Source: JACZWZ01 sp036478235
GTDB taxonomy: Bacteria > Actinomycetota > Acidimicrobiia > Spongiisociales > UBA11373
Direction: 5' to 3'
DNA: 64,000 bases
Assembly (NCBI GenBank): GCA_036478235.1
Contig: JAZGDZ010000097.1
Span: forward strand, 1 to 64,000
Within the stretch, counting starts at the first letter, position 1; each line of letters opens with the position of its first letter. The notes under the pieces are model-generated. The model was not told the DNA's origin, made no database searches, and worked only from the letters and a program-made list of their open reading frames with translations. Shown one piece after another: positions 42,529 to 51,298 of the stretch. The position numbers and the translations under genes are program-made.

Positions 42529-45473
42529 GCCACGTAGGCCTCCTGACCCTCGGGCCATTCGGGACAGACCAGGCGCACCGGACAACGCTCGCAGTGGGGG
42601 CCGGTTCTGGGCTCCCACGCCTCGCCGAGAATTCCGGAGGCGGCGCGGTCGAGCGCCTCGGCCACTTCGGGCAGGCGGTTGGGATCGAGCGAGCGGGTGA
42701 GGATTGAGGCGTGGCGCCTCTTCATGGCTACGGCCGGATACCAGAACTCGGCTCCGAACACCGGCGCAGAGCCCGTTGCCCGGAGCCCGAGCACGTACAG
42801 ACCCAGCTGGAGCGAGACCGCGGCCTCATCGACCGTCGGGTATGAGGTGCCTGTCTTGTAGTCGACGACGTGGAGACCGTCGCCACGCCGCTCGATCCGA
42901 TCGATGCGTCCCGTCCAGCGGACACCTCCGAGTTCGAAGTCGATCGGCTCTTCGAATCCCGCGGCGGGTCCTTCTCCCGGCCACAGCTCGTAGAGCCGCC
43001 TGATGATTCGTTGCGCCCGATTCTTCCACGCCTCCGCCCAGGGGGCGGCTCCGAACGACTCCGGGGTGAACGCTTTGTCCAGGGCCAGCAGTGCCTCCTC
43101 TGCAGTTGCCCGCAGCTCCTCGCGATCGGCTGCCGCTCGCTCGGCTCGCTCCAGGGCGGCATGGATCACCGAGCCGAGTTCCTGATAGACCGAACTGCCT
43201 CCGTCGACGCGCAGCCGCCGCTCGAACGCGTAGCGGCGGGGGCACCGGGCGTAGGAGTCGGCCTGGCTGGCGGAGAGCACGGGGTCGTCGTCGAGCAGGC
43301 CGGTGTTCGGACCGCGGTCGAGGATTCCGGCGAAGGTCTCCGGCCGACGCGGGCGCCAATCAGCCGGTGTCGTCAGGGCGGTCACCGCGGCCAGACGATC
43401 GGCCAGCGGGAGCAGCGGATCGGCGAGGCGGCGCCGTAGCCAGGCCTCGGCTTCGAGTGGGGTCGTCGGCTCCGACCACCTCGGGGGAGGGCGGGCAGCT
43501 GCCTCCATGGTGCTGCCGGCCACCAGTGGCAGGAATCGGCTGGGAATCCCCTCGCCGCCGTCGAAACCGGTCGACGTGCAGGTCCACACGACTCGACGGC
43601 CGGCCCGACAGATGGCGCTGTAGCCGAGGCGCCTCTCCTCCTGGAGCCGGAAGGTCGCATATGCCGTGTCGTCGGCTCCGTGCGACGGGGAGAGATGGCG
43701 GGCACCGAGCAGTGAGTCCCTCTTCCGGAGGTCGGGCAATACACCCTCGCGGGCGTCCGCGATGAAGACGACGTCGAACGACAGGCCTCTGGACTGGTGC
43801 AGGGTGGTGAGCACGACCCGATCGGGATCGCCGCGGTACTCCAGGAGCGGCGTCGCCTCGAAGTCTTCGGCTTCGCTCATTCGAACGTAGTCCGCCAGGG
43901 TGGCGTCGGGGTCGCGATCGCTGAGACGTGCCAGGGACTGACCGAAGGAGGCCAGGGCTCTGCGATCGTCGGCCCTGTTGGGTTCGGTGACAATGTCGAC
44001 GAAGGCGTCGAGCGTGCTCCACAGCCGCCAGAACCCCTCGGCTGCGGTGACTTCGGTGGCCCACGAGGCCTCGGCGATGAATCGTGTCAGCAGCGCTGGA
44101 ACGGATGCGGCGGCGAGTGCAGGTTCCCACCCGTCCCGTCGGGCGGCGCGTTCGGCCTCGCGGACTTGCGAGAGTGTCAGGCCGACGAGCGGGCCCAGCA
44201 GAATGCGCCGCATCGCCGACCCAGCCTCGGGCTCGGGACGGGTCGCTGCCCGGACGAGATCGAGGACGGGACGGATCGCCGGATGGTCGACCAGCCTCGA
44301 GTCGGGTCGCTCGTGGGGAATTCGTCGCCGCTCGAGGGCGCGCGACAACTCGGGGAGAAATCGTCGCTTCGACCTCACCAGCACCGCGATCCGGTCGTAG
44401 GGGATCCTGTCGCGTAGCGCGATGCGCTGGATCTCGGAGCCGATCCACTCGGCCTCGTCCGAGTGCTGGTCGAAGCAGTACGTCTCGACGGCGCCCTCTC
44501 CCGGTGCCGGCACCATGGGACCCGCTGCTCCGGGCAGCCCGGCACCCGCCGTGAGGCGCACCGCCGCCTCGAGGATCCGCTGCGGAACCCGAAACGACGT
44601 CGAGAGCACGATGCGGCGCGCCGGTCTTCCCTGGGCGTCGCGGAAGCGGTCGGGAAACTCAGCGACGTTGGAGAGTTCGGCGCCGCGGAAGGAGTACACC
44701 GATTGGTAGGGATCTCCGGCGGCGGTCACGTTGCCGTTTCCGGCGACGCGCTCGACCAGGGCCGCCTGGGCCACCGTCGTGTCCTGGTACTCGTCCACCA
44801 GGACGTAGCGGAGCCGGTCAGAGAGGCCCGCCCGGACCGCAGGGTCGTCGAGCAGGCGAACCGCTTCGGCCTGAAGGGATCCGTAGTCGATCCGTCCCCG
44901 CTCAATCAGCGTCCGGCGGTAGCGGGCCAGGAACCCGGGAAGACCGCGCCAGTCGGCCCGCTTCCGAGCGGCGATGGTCGTCGCATCCTCGAGCCGCTCG
45001 GAGGCGCGCAGCACGAAGTCGGCGACCTCATCGGCGAAGGCCTGATCAGTGAGAATCTCGCGAAAAGACCGGGGCCAGCCCCCGGGATCTTCGCCGGCGA
45101 GCACCTCGGCCACCAACTGGACCTGCTCGGGCCCTGTGAGGAGTGTCGGAACCGACCCCCACTCGCCGGCGACCCCGTGTGCCTCGATGATCCTCATCGC
45201 CAGGGAGTGGAACGTCGATGCCGGGATCTGCGAGACGGACCGGCCCAGGGCCGCTGCGATCCGATCGCGCATCTCGGCGGCGCCGCGCCGCGAGAACGAC
45301 AGCAGCAGGATTTGTTCCGGATCGGCCTCGCCGGACTCGATGATGTGGCGGGCGCGCCTGATCAAGAACTCCGTCTTGCCCGATCCGGGCCCGCCCACGA
45401 CGAGCTGCGGACCCTTCGTCAGCGGAATTACGCCGTCCCATCCATTCGGATGCACCAGCATGTCGGGAGTCAC
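42525..45473 (-). CDS. adnA: Helicase-nuclease subunit AdnA-like
   Basis: This 982-residue protein has Walker A VVGGPGSGKTEFLIRRA, LSFSRRGAAEMRDR (motif Ia), Walker B VLVDEYQDTTVAQ and TLHQSRGLSFDVVFI (motif V). The C-terminal nuclease has GRIDRIERR and HVVDYKTGTSYP, with YARCPRRYAF and CERCPVRLVC as cluster cysteines. GTG 45473 is preceded by TACGGT at six bases. It is first in the operon with adnB and plsY. Both subunits keep motor and nuclease residues, as expected for AdnAB rather than AddAB. Confidence 0.85.
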   Translation of the reverse strand: MTPDMLVHPNGWDGVIPLTKGPQLVVGGPGSGKTEFLIRRARHIIESGEADPEQILLLSFSRRGAAEMRDRIAAALGRSVSQIPASTFHSLAMRIIEAHGVAGEWGSVPTLLTGPEQVQLVAEVLAGEDPGGWPRSFREILTDQAFADEVADFVLRASERLEDATTIAARKRADWRGLPGFLARYRRTLIERGRIDYGSLQAEAVRLLDDPAVRAGLSDRLRYVLVDEYQDTTVAQAALVERVAGNGNVTAAGDPYQSVYSFRGAELSNVAEFPDRFRDAQGRPARRIVLSTSFRVPQRILEAAVRLTAGAGLPGAAGPMVPAPGEGAVETYCFDQHSDEAEWIGSEIQRIALRDRIPYDRIAVLVRSKRRFLPELSRALERRRIPHERPDSRLVDHPAIRPVLDLVRAATRPEPEAGSAMRRILLGPLVGLTLSQVREAERAARRDGWEPALAAASVPALLTRFIAEASWATEVTAAEGFWRLWSTLDAFVDIVTEPNRADDRRALASFGQSLARLSDRDPDATLADYVRMSEAEDFEATPLLEYRGDPDRVVLTTLHQSRGLSFDVVFIADAREGVLPDLRKRDSLLGARHLSPSHGADDTAYATFRLQEERRLGYSAICRAGRRVVWTCTSTGFDGGEGIPSRFLPLVAGSTMEAAARPPPRWSEPTTPLEAEAWLRRRLADPLLPLADRLAAVTALTTPADWRPRRPETFAGILDRGPNTGLLDDDPVLSASQADSYARCPRRYAFERRLRVDGGSSVYQELGSVIHAALERAERAAADREELRATAEEALLALDKAFTPESFGAAPWAEAWKNRAQRIIRRLYELWPGEGPAAGFEEPIDFELGGVRWTGRIDRIERRGDGLHVVDYKTGTSYPTVDEAAVSLQLGLYVLGLRATGSAPVFGAEFWYPAVAMKRRHASILTRSLDPNRLPEVAEALDRAASGILGEAWEPRTGPHCERCPVRLVCPEWPEGQEAYVA

Positions 45474-45479
45474 CTCCCA

Positions 45480-45485
45480 ACCGTA
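45480..45485 (-). promoter_or_regulatory. -10 box of adnA
   Basis: TACGGT on the minus strand, six bases before GTG 45473. It is divergent from the TAGATT box (45518-45523) of the glutamate dehydrogenase gene. Confidence 0.45.
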
Positions 45486-45546
45486 CCGAAGAGCACCGAC
45501 AGGTCTCCGCGGGCGATTAGATTTACAGGCGCCGATCGGAGATCAG

Positions 45547-46830
45547 GTGGAGAAAGCGGTTCTCGACGACGTCATGCGCGAGTGGGACTCCCCGCTGTAC
45601 GCCGAAGCCGTCACCACCTTCAACCGCGTCGCCGAGTTGATGGGCCTGGACGAGAACGTGGCCGAGCGCCTCCGGGTGCCGCAGCGGGCGATAGTCGTCA
45701 CCTTCCCGTACCGCCACGATGAGTACTCCGAAGTCGAGAGCGTCTTTGGATACCGGGTCCAGCACGTTCTCACGATGGGCCCGACCAAGGGCGGGATTCG
45801 ATTCGCCCCCGACGTCAACCTGGGCGAGGTCGCCGCCCTCGCCATGCTCATGACCTGGAAGTGCGCCATCGTCGGTCTTCCGTTCGGGGGCGCAAAGGGC
45901 GGGGTCCGGATCGATCCCTTCAACCTCTCCCGGGCCGAGAAGCAGCGCGTGACGCGGCGCTACACGGCGGAGATCATCAATTTCATCGGTCCTAACAAGG
46001 ACATCCCGGCGCCGGACATGGGAACCGACGAGCAGGTGATGGCCTGGATCATGGATACCTACAGCCAGCAGGTCGGCCACTCAGTGCCGGCGGTGGTCAC
46101 CGGCAAGCCGCCGGCGCTTGGAGGCTCGGTGGCTCGACGCGAGGCCACGGGGCGAGGGCTGGTGAGCCTGCTCCCGCTCGCCGCCGAGTACCGCGGTCTT
46201 AAAGTGGACGGGGCCCGGGTCGTAGTTCACGGTTTCGGCAACGTCGGCAGATACGCCGCGCTTGCCGCCGAGGAGCACGGATGCACGGTCGTCGGCATCT
46301 CCGACCACACCGGCGGAGTGTCCAACGGCAGCGGGATCGACGTGGCGGACGCGATCCGCCATAAAGAGGGCAACAGGACTCTCGAGGGCTTTTCCGGGGG
46401 CGACCACATCAGCAACGAGGAGTTGTTCCGCCTCGACTGCGAAGTGCTCATCCCGGCGGCGATCAGCGGGGTCATCACGCCGGAGGTGGCTGAGAACCTC
46501 ACCGCCAGCATCGTGCTGGAGGGAGCGAACGGCCCCACGACGAGCAGTGCCGACCCGATCCTGAGCGACAAGGGGATTCTCGTCGTTCCCGACGTGCTGG
46601 CCAACGCCGGCGGGGTAACCGTGTCGTACTTCGAGTGGGTTCAGGATCTGCAGAACTACTTCTGGTCGGAGACCGAGATCGTCGGCCGGCTGCGCGAGAT
46701 CATGAACCGGGCATTCAGCGATGTGATGTCGGTGGCGATTCGCGAGAAGACCGATATGCGCACGGCGGCCCTGATGAAGGGGATCAAGCGGGTGTCAGAC
46801 GCCAAGCTGGCGCGCGGCGTCTTCCCCTAG
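45547..46830 (+). CDS. gdhA: Glutamate dehydrogenase family protein
   Basis: This protein of 427 residues starts at GTG 45547. The frame is open upstream, but that part lies over adnA. The catalytic region has GPTKGGIRFAPDVNL, GLPFGGAKGGVR (active-site Lys) and PAPDMGTDEQVMAWI. The NAD(P)-binding fold is VVVHGFGNVGRYAAL. It interconverts glutamate and 2-oxoglutarate plus ammonia. Length and motifs fit the about 420-residue hexameric class. Its TAG stop overlaps the stop of the following minus-strand gene. Confidence 0.88.
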   Translation: MEKAVLDDVMREWDSPLYAEAVTTFNRVAELMGLDENVAERLRVPQRAIVVTFPYRHDEYSEVESVFGYRVQHVLTMGPTKGGIRFAPDVNLGEVAALAMLMTWKCAIVGLPFGGAKGGVRIDPFNLSRAEKQRVTRRYTAEIINFIGPNKDIPAPDMGTDEQVMAWIMDTYSQQVGHSVPAVVTGKPPALGGSVARREATGRGLVSLLPLAAEYRGLKVDGARVVVHGFGNVGRYAALAAEEHGCTVVGISDHTGGVSNGSGIDVADAIRHKEGNRTLEGFSGGDHISNEELFRLDCEVLIPAAISGVITPEVAENLTASIVLEGANGPTTSSADPILSDKGILVVPDVLANAGGVTVSYFEWVQDLQNYFWSETEIVGRLREIMNRAFSDVMSVAIREKTDMRTAALMKGIKRVSDAKLARGVFP

Positions 46831-47618
46831 GCGACACTCAAGGCGCGGCTGGCATCGGGCGCATCCGCGAACGCCGGACAGATCTCCTGGAACGAGCACC
46901 AGTCGCACAGCTTGCCCACGCGCGTCGGGAAGCGGTCCTCCTCGATGGCGCGGTCGATCGCCGCCCACAGAGCCCTCAGCTGCCTGTCCATGGCATCGAG
47001 TTGGGCATCCGAGACGGGGATCTCGTAGACCGTGGGACCGTTGAGGTAAATGAGCTTGACGGCATCCGGGGTGCGTCCGGTGCGGCGTCTGATCAACAGC
47101 GCGTAGATCTTCAGGGCGAAGAAGGCCGGGATTGCATAGCGCTCAGGGGGCGCCTTCCCAGTCTTGTAGTCGGTAATGACCAGTCGTCCGTCCGGTGTCT
47201 CCTCCATGCGGTCGAGGATGCCGCGAATCGTGATCCCGTCGAGATCCTCGAGCATGTCGAGCTCGCGGTCGAGCGGATCGAATGTGGACGGGTCCTCCAC
47301 CGAGAAGTAGTTGGCGAGGAGCTCGAGGCTTTCGATTCCCCAGGTCCGCTCGTCTTCGACCGACTCGAACAAGCCCTCGAATTCGTCCTCGGTGCGCAGC
47401 TCGGCCCATGCGGCGCGGAACAAGTCGTACAGGATCTCGGGCGTTCGGCCTGCGGCCGGGAGATCGAAGAGGCGTTGCAGGGCGAGGTGGGCGGTGGTGC
47501 CGCGGGCCTGATAGACCGTCGTCGGCTCGGGCAGCCGGTCGATGGCGCGGAACTTGAAGAGCTGGGGGCAGTGCTTGAAGTCGCCTGCCCGGCTCGGTGA
47601 GAGAGTCTCCAGTCCCAT
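46827..47618 (-). CDS. Stand-alone RecB-type PD-(D/E)XK exonuclease
   Basis: This 263-residue protein begins LSPSRAGDFKHCPQLFKF, typical of AddB/RecB nuclease modules. Motif residues lie in RGILDRMEETPDG and LVITDYKTGKAP. The cluster cysteines are in FKHCPQ and CDWCSFQEIC (C-x2-C-x5-C). It is similar in layout to the 3261-4046 protein. TATAGT lies seven bases before the ATG. It meets gdhA tail to tail within CTAG. Confidence 0.82.
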   Translation of the reverse strand: MGLETLSPSRAGDFKHCPQLFKFRAIDRLPEPTTVYQARGTTAHLALQRLFDLPAAGRTPEILYDLFRAAWAELRTEDEFEGLFESVEDERTWGIESLELLANYFSVEDPSTFDPLDRELDMLEDLDGITIRGILDRMEETPDGRLVITDYKTGKAPPERYAIPAFFALKIYALLIRRRTGRTPDAVKLIYLNGPTVYEIPVSDAQLDAMDRQLRALWAAIDRAIEEDRFPTRVGKLCDWCSFQEICPAFADAPDASRALSVA

Positions 47619-47625
47619 GCCCCGG

Positions 47626-47631
47626 ACTATA
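47626..47631 (-). promoter_or_regulatory. -10 box of RecB-type nuclease gene
   Basis: TATAGT, seven bases before ATG 47618, inside a 15-base gap after the MFS gene. Confidence 0.55.
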
Positions 47632-47633
47632 CG

Positions 47634-48806
47634 TCAGCGGAGTGACACGCGTGTAGTTCGTCGGCGGATGTCACCCTCCCAGACCGCGAACACGATCCCT
47701 CCGACGAGAATCCATCCTGCGGCCGTGAAGAACATGGTCTTGTACGAGAAGAGGGCTATCAGCGCTCCAAATGTGGGGCCGCCGACCAGCACGCCCACGT
47801 CGAACAGCCCGGTGAAGATGGCAGATGCCGAGCCGCGGTTCTTCGAGTCGGCCCGGCCGAAGGCGAGAGCGTAGAGGATCGGGAACACGTAACCGTGGCC
47901 GGCGCCGCACAGGGCTCCGGCGACGAGGACCGCCGTGTTGGAATCGGCACCGGCCAGCACCGCAAATCCGGCGGCAAAGACGACCAGTGCCGGGTAAAGG
48001 ATCCGCTTCGGCCCGACGCGGTCCGGGAGCCAACCCGTGGCGAGCCGCAGCAGGATGGCGGTGGCCGAGTACGCGGCAAAGAACCCCCCGACGGTCCCGA
48101 TGCCGGTCTCGTCGACGAACGTGCGCAGGAACGTGAAATAGGCGGCGAGAGCGACCGAGAACACCACCGTGATCCACCACAGGGGCAGCAAGTCGCGCTG
48201 GCCGAGGGGGGTGAGGAACGACGTCCCTCCGTGCTTTCCTGCCGGTTCCACCGTCTCGGTCAACAGCAGCGACAGGAGGAATGCGACGACGGCGAGGGTC
48301 ACCGACGTGGCGAACAGCGCGTCGAAGTCCCAACGGTCGAGCACGAAATCGCCGATCAGGCCGCCGAGGGCGATCGGGAGCATGCCCGAGATCCCGAAGA
48401 GGGCGAGCCCTTGAGTGCGGTTGCGCGCCGGGAGGATGTCGGCCGCATAGGTGAAGATCGAAGCGAAGAGCATTGCCTCGGCGAACCCGTGGAGTATTCG
48501 GACGACGTATATCCAGGGCCCGAGCGAAGAGATCGTCAGGTACAGGAGGAGGACTGCGATGTTGCTGAGCCCGCCGAGGAGGATGACGGGCCGGCGGCCG
48601 CGGCGGTCCATCTCCCGGCCGATCTGGGGCCGCACGACGATTGCGGCCAGAGCGGTGGATCCGACGATCAACCCGATTTCCACCTCGGACGCGCCGAGGT
48701 CCTCGATGAATCTCGGAAAATGCACCAACAGGAAGAAGGCGAGGCCGCCGGCAAGGCTCACGAACCAGGCCATCAGGAAGCGGGGGCTGAGGAGAAAGGC
48801 CTGCAT
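47634..48806 (-). CDS. MFS transporter
   Basis: This 390-residue protein has about 12 helices. The A-motif-like loop is GREMDRRGRRPVILLGG, with GWLPDRVGPKRILY in the second half. It resembles drug or sugar efflux members of the superfamily, and the solute is unknown. TACGCT lies nine bases before the ATG. It is divergent from the putative RNA at 48931. Confidence 0.82.
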   Translation of the reverse strand: MQAFLLSPRFLMAWFVSLAGGLAFFLLVHFPRFIEDLGASEVEIGLIVGSTALAAIVVRPQIGREMDRRGRRPVILLGGLSNIAVLLLYLTISSLGPWIYVVRILHGFAEAMLFASIFTYAADILPARNRTQGLALFGISGMLPIALGGLIGDFVLDRWDFDALFATSVTLAVVAFLLSLLLTETVEPAGKHGGTSFLTPLGQRDLLPLWWITVVFSVALAAYFTFLRTFVDETGIGTVGGFFAAYSATAILLRLATGWLPDRVGPKRILYPALVVFAAGFAVLAGADSNTAVLVAGALCGAGHGYVFPILYALAFGRADSKNRGSASAIFTGLFDVGVLVGGPTFGALIALFSYKTMFFTAAGWILVGGIVFAVWEGDIRRRTTRVSLR

Positions 48807-48815
48807 TCGGAGAGG

Positions 48816-48821
48816 AGCGTA
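48816..48821 (-). promoter_or_regulatory. -10 box of MFS gene
   Basis: TACGCT on the minus strand, nine bases before ATG 48806. Confidence 0.4.
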
Positions 48822-48865
48822 TCGGGTCGCGCTCTGTGGTCGGAACCTCCCGCAAAAAACCGAAA

Positions 48866-48924
48866 TGAGACGCGAAATCTAGATACAGATTCCACTTGAC
48901 GAACGCCGGCCGGAAGCGTACCTT
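48866..48924 (+). promoter_or_regulatory. Strong promoter with upstream box, RNA candidate 1
   Basis: TGAGACGCGAAATCT (48866-48880) is followed by 15 bases, then TTGACG (48896-48901), a 17-base spacer and TACCTT (48919-48924). The near-consensus -35 is unusual in this window. A parallel arrangement lies at 52137-52196. Confidence 0.65.
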
Positions 48925-48930
48925 TCCCTC

Positions 48931-49192
48931 ACTCCTCCTCGGAACCGCAAGGGGACGGGGAGGCGGCCCCGGGGTTTACCCCCGCAAGGGGGTCGCCGGA
49001 GAGGGTCTTCGGGCTCACTTCGGTGCCACGGGGCCACGGCTTGAAGCCGGGCTTGCTCGGCGGAGAGTGACCGGCACGGCAGCAATGTCGCATCGGTTGC
49101 CCCCTGAGGGATTGTTCCGCAAGGTGCAGTTCAGCAGGGGGACATGAAACCCCTAGGGGTCGAAGCTTCGGCGGAGATTCCTGGGGGTTTCA
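48931..49192 (+). ncRNA. Putative structured RNA 1
   Basis: There is no coding frame here, but there is a strong promoter and dense foldable sequence. ACCCCC-GCAA-GGGGGT is a perfect GNRA hairpin near 48977. CCCCCTGA...TCAGCAGGGGG pairs around 49100-49139. TGAAACCCC (49145-49153) pairs with GGGGTTTCA (49184-49192), with CGAAGCTTCG inside. No known family (tmRNA, RNase P, SRP, 6S, cobalamin element) was recognised. The exact ends are guesses. Confidence 0.5.
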
Positions 49193-49339
49193 CCTATTCC
49201 GGGTCGGGATGCCTTTCTCGGGCGGGGCCTTTCTCAGGCGGGGGCCCTGCGGGGTGGTGACCACCACGAGTTCCGTGCCGCGGGCGATCATGCGGTCGAT
49301 CGCGGCAGGGCAGCTTGCGGCGATCGATGTCGGTGGTCG
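49193..49339. other. Unassigned spacer
   Basis: GC-rich, with CTTTCTCGGGCGGGGCCTTT and CTCAGGCGGGGGCC near-repeats. A minus-strand frame of about 33 codons (MIARGTELVVVTTPQ...) exists, but nothing supports it as a gene. Confidence 0.3.
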
Positions 49340-49546
49340 TCAGGAGGCGGCCGTCACCGCGAGGCGCAGCTGTTCGAGTGTCGGCGATCCCTCGACGCCT
49401 CCTGCGGTGCGATAGACACGGCAGGAGAGGCCCACGGGAGCGTCGGGATCGGCGAACGGGTCGACCCCGTCTATGAGCACTGTCGGCGAGCCTCGAAAGC
49501 CGAGTTCGTCGGCGAGCTCTGGAGTGTCCTTCGCCGTCGGATCACT
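49340..49546 (-). pseudogene. 3' remnant of a thioredoxin-fold protein beside merB
   Basis: From an in-frame TGA at 49549-49547 to the stop at 49340, the minus strand encodes about 68 residues without a start codon. They include TPELADELGFRGSPTVLIDG, DPFADPDAPVGLSCRVY and SPTLEQLRLAV. This matches the C-terminal half of small thioredoxin-like proteins often found near actinobacterial mercury genes. The N-terminal half with the redox cysteine pair is missing. The gene is thus truncated, probably by decay after the arsR gene. Confidence 0.65.
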
Positions 49547-49584
49547 TCATCCATGGGCTGCCTCCCCGGGAGAGTCGAGGCCCC

Positions 49585-49606
49585 ACTCGACGGTAGGCCG
49601 TCGAGT
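49585..49606. terminator. Perfect hairpin after arsR
   Basis: ACTCGACGG-TAGG-CCGTCGAGT, a nine-pair stem 51 bases past the arsR stop on the minus strand. Confidence 0.55.
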
Positions 49607-49656
49607 CACGAGAGTGTCAAGGGCTTCTCGACGTCTGTCCGTCGGTTGTCCGAACC

Positions 49657-50064
49657 TCAGTCGGCGGAGGGTCCCACCACGAGTCCGCCGAGCGCCGCCA
49701 TCAGCGCGTCGAGTCGCTCGTCGACGATCGAGTAGTAGGACCATTTACCGCGCCGTTCTCGCTCGATGATTCCCGCATCGACCAGCGACTTGAGGTGGTG
49801 GCTGATCGTGGACTGGGCGAGATCGATGTGGCGCTCGACGTCGACGACACAGACCGGCTCTGCAGTGACGGACAACAGATGCAGCATGGCCACCCGGTGT
49901 GGGTCTCCCAGCGCCTTGAAAGCCGAGGCGAGATCGGAGCTGCGCCCTGCATCGAGCGGTTCCACCCGAATGGCAGCGCATGCCGCGCCGTCGGGGTCGG
50001 TGCATTCGCATGTCATCTGTTGGGTTTGCGTCACACCGCCTCCAACCCGGGAATGGATCGACAT
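49657..50064 (-). CDS. ArsR-family metal-responsive repressor
   Basis: This is up to 135 residues from ATG 50064; GTG 50034 or ATG 50016 are also possible starts. The winged helix is SDLASAFKALGDPHRVAMLHLLS, followed by the recognition helix QSTISHHLKSLVDAG. CEC near the N-terminus, a further cysteine shortly after it and Cys in PVCVVDVERH could bind thiophilic metal. A perfect inverted repeat lies directly upstream. It is divergent from the PPOX and merB genes and is the likely regulator of that operon. Confidence 0.85.
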   Translation of the reverse strand: MSIHSRVGGGVTQTQQMTCECTDPDGAACAAIRVEPLDAGRSSDLASAFKALGDPHRVAMLHLLSVTAEPVCVVDVERHIDLAQSTISHHLKSLVDAGIIERERRGKWSYYSIVDERLDALMAALGGLVVGPSAD

Positions 50065-50090
50065 GTGTCGATGGTTTCTCCCATCGACAC
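50065..50090. promoter_or_regulatory. ArsR operator, perfect inverted repeat
   Basis: GTGTCGATGG-TTTCTC-CCATCGACAC. A further half-site, TTCGATGGGAG, follows at 50093. It lies between the divergent arsR and PPOX-merB genes, a position suited to control both. Confidence 0.7.
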
Positions 50091-50113
50091 TTTTCGATGG
50101 GAGATTCTCTCAC

Positions 50114-50539
50114 ATGAAGCAACCGATGACCAAGGACGAATTGTTCCGGTTCCTCGACGAGCAGCCCCGCATCGGGAGGCTTGCCACCGTATCGCTCGAG
50201 GGCGATCCGCATGTGGTGCCCGTGTGGTTCCGGACCGACGAGGGCCGGGTCCTCGTCCACACGATGGCGGCCATGCGGAAGGCTCGCAACGTGGCGGCCA
50301 CCGGCCGCTTTGCGCTCACGGTCGACACCGACGAGTGGCCGTACCGCGGTGTGACGATGCGCGGTCCCGCCAGGGCTGTCGGCACAGAGGAGATGGACCA
50401 CCGGTTTATCGAGGATCTTGCGGTGCGCTACCTGGGTGAGGAGCACCGACCGATGGGCCGCTACATGGCCGATCTCCCACAAGAACACGCCACGCTGGTG
50501 CTCGAGCCCGAGTCCTGGCATGCCTTCGACTACAGCTAG
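50114..50539 (+). CDS. PPOX-class flavin/F420-binding protein
   Basis: This 141-residue split-barrel protein is of the pyridoxamine-5'-phosphate-oxidase-like class. PRIGRLATVSLEGDPHVVPVWF is the typical opening, and VLVHTMAAMRKARNV is the cofactor-binding region. Such proteins bind FMN or F420 and reduce varied substrates, and the substrate cannot be told here. It shares the ArsR-controlled promoter region with merB, 14 bases downstream. Confidence 0.75.
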   Translation: MKQPMTKDELFRFLDEQPRIGRLATVSLEGDPHVVPVWFRTDEGRVLVHTMAAMRKARNVAATGRFALTVDTDEWPYRGVTMRGPARAVGTEEMDHRFIEDLAVRYLGEEHRPMGRYMADLPQEHATLVLEPESWHAFDYS

Positions 50540-50553
50540 AAAGGGAACCTCAA

Positions 50554-51261
50554 ATGACCACCACACCCCAGGAAACCGGCACGCACGAACTCGGCGGCGG
50601 CTGCTGCACGACCGCCGATCCCGGCGCCGTCGGCGGCGAAGCGCTCGAAGAGTTGCGCCGGGAGGACGAGACCCCGGCCGACGTCGCTGCCGTTCGTGCG
50701 GCGGGCTTCCGCCTGCTATTCGAGACCGGCCGGCCGGTCACCGTCGACGATCTCATCGACGCTACGGATGTCCCCGCGGCGCGAGTGACCAAGATCTTCG
50801 AATCGGTGCGCGCCCGCGGCCGGGTCGAGTTCGACGACCAGGACAGGCTGATAGGTATCGCCGGTCTCACCCTCACGCCGGGACGCCACGAGTTGCAGCT
50901 CGACGGCGCCACCCGCTGGACCTGGTGCGCCCTCGACGCCGTCGGGATCCTGGGGGCGCTCGGCGCCACCGGGACCGTCCGTTCGACCGATCCCCAGACC
51001 GGGGCTGCGGTCGAGATTCCATTCGTGGAGGGGAGGGCCGACACCGACGCCCACCTGTTCATCCTCGACGGGTTCACCGAGGGAAACGTCCGCGAGGATT
51101 GGTGCCCCCGGGTGAATTTCTTCGCCAGCCGTGGCGCCGCCGAGCAGTGGATCGGTAAGCGCAACCTGCGAGGTGACATAGTTGCCGTCTCCGAGATCGT
51201 CGACGATGCCGCCTCGATGTGGCGTCCCGTCGTCGAACTCGATGCGCCTCAGGTCTGCTGA
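50554..51261 (+). CDS. merB: Organomercurial lyase MerB-like
   Basis: This 235-residue protein has an N-terminal winged-helix-like domain (RPVTVDDLIDATDVPAARV) and the MerB catalytic core. WCALD supplies the Cys and Asp equivalent to E. coli Cys96 and Asp99, and DWCPRVNFF supplies the third residue, equivalent to Cys159. It would cleave the C-Hg bond of organomercurials. No merA reductase lies in the window, so Hg(II) release must be handled elsewhere. GGGLGCC-like cysteines near the N-terminus (GGGCCTTADPG) could bind metal. RBS AAAGGGAA precedes the ATG. Confidence 0.85.
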   Translation: MTTTPQETGTHELGGGCCTTADPGAVGGEALEELRREDETPADVAAVRAAGFRLLFETGRPVTVDDLIDATDVPAARVTKIFESVRARGRVEFDDQDRLIGIAGLTLTPGRHELQLDGATRWTWCALDAVGILGALGATGTVRSTDPQTGAAVEIPFVEGRADTDAHLFILDGFTEGNVREDWCPRVNFFASRGAAEQWIGKRNLRGDIVAVSEIVDDAASMWRPVVELDAPQVC

Positions 51262-51298
51262 AGCACTTCGCCGGAAACTCAGCCCTGCCGGCACTCCG

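Noticed and set aside
48931..49192. Cobalamin, c-di-GMP or glycine riboswitch
   Set aside because: The conserved core words of these classes were not found, and no metabolic gene follows on the plus strand.
49547..49549. A second selenocysteine TGA in the thioredoxin-like remnant
   Set aside because: The TGA is not at the expected redox position, and homology is not visible upstream of it.
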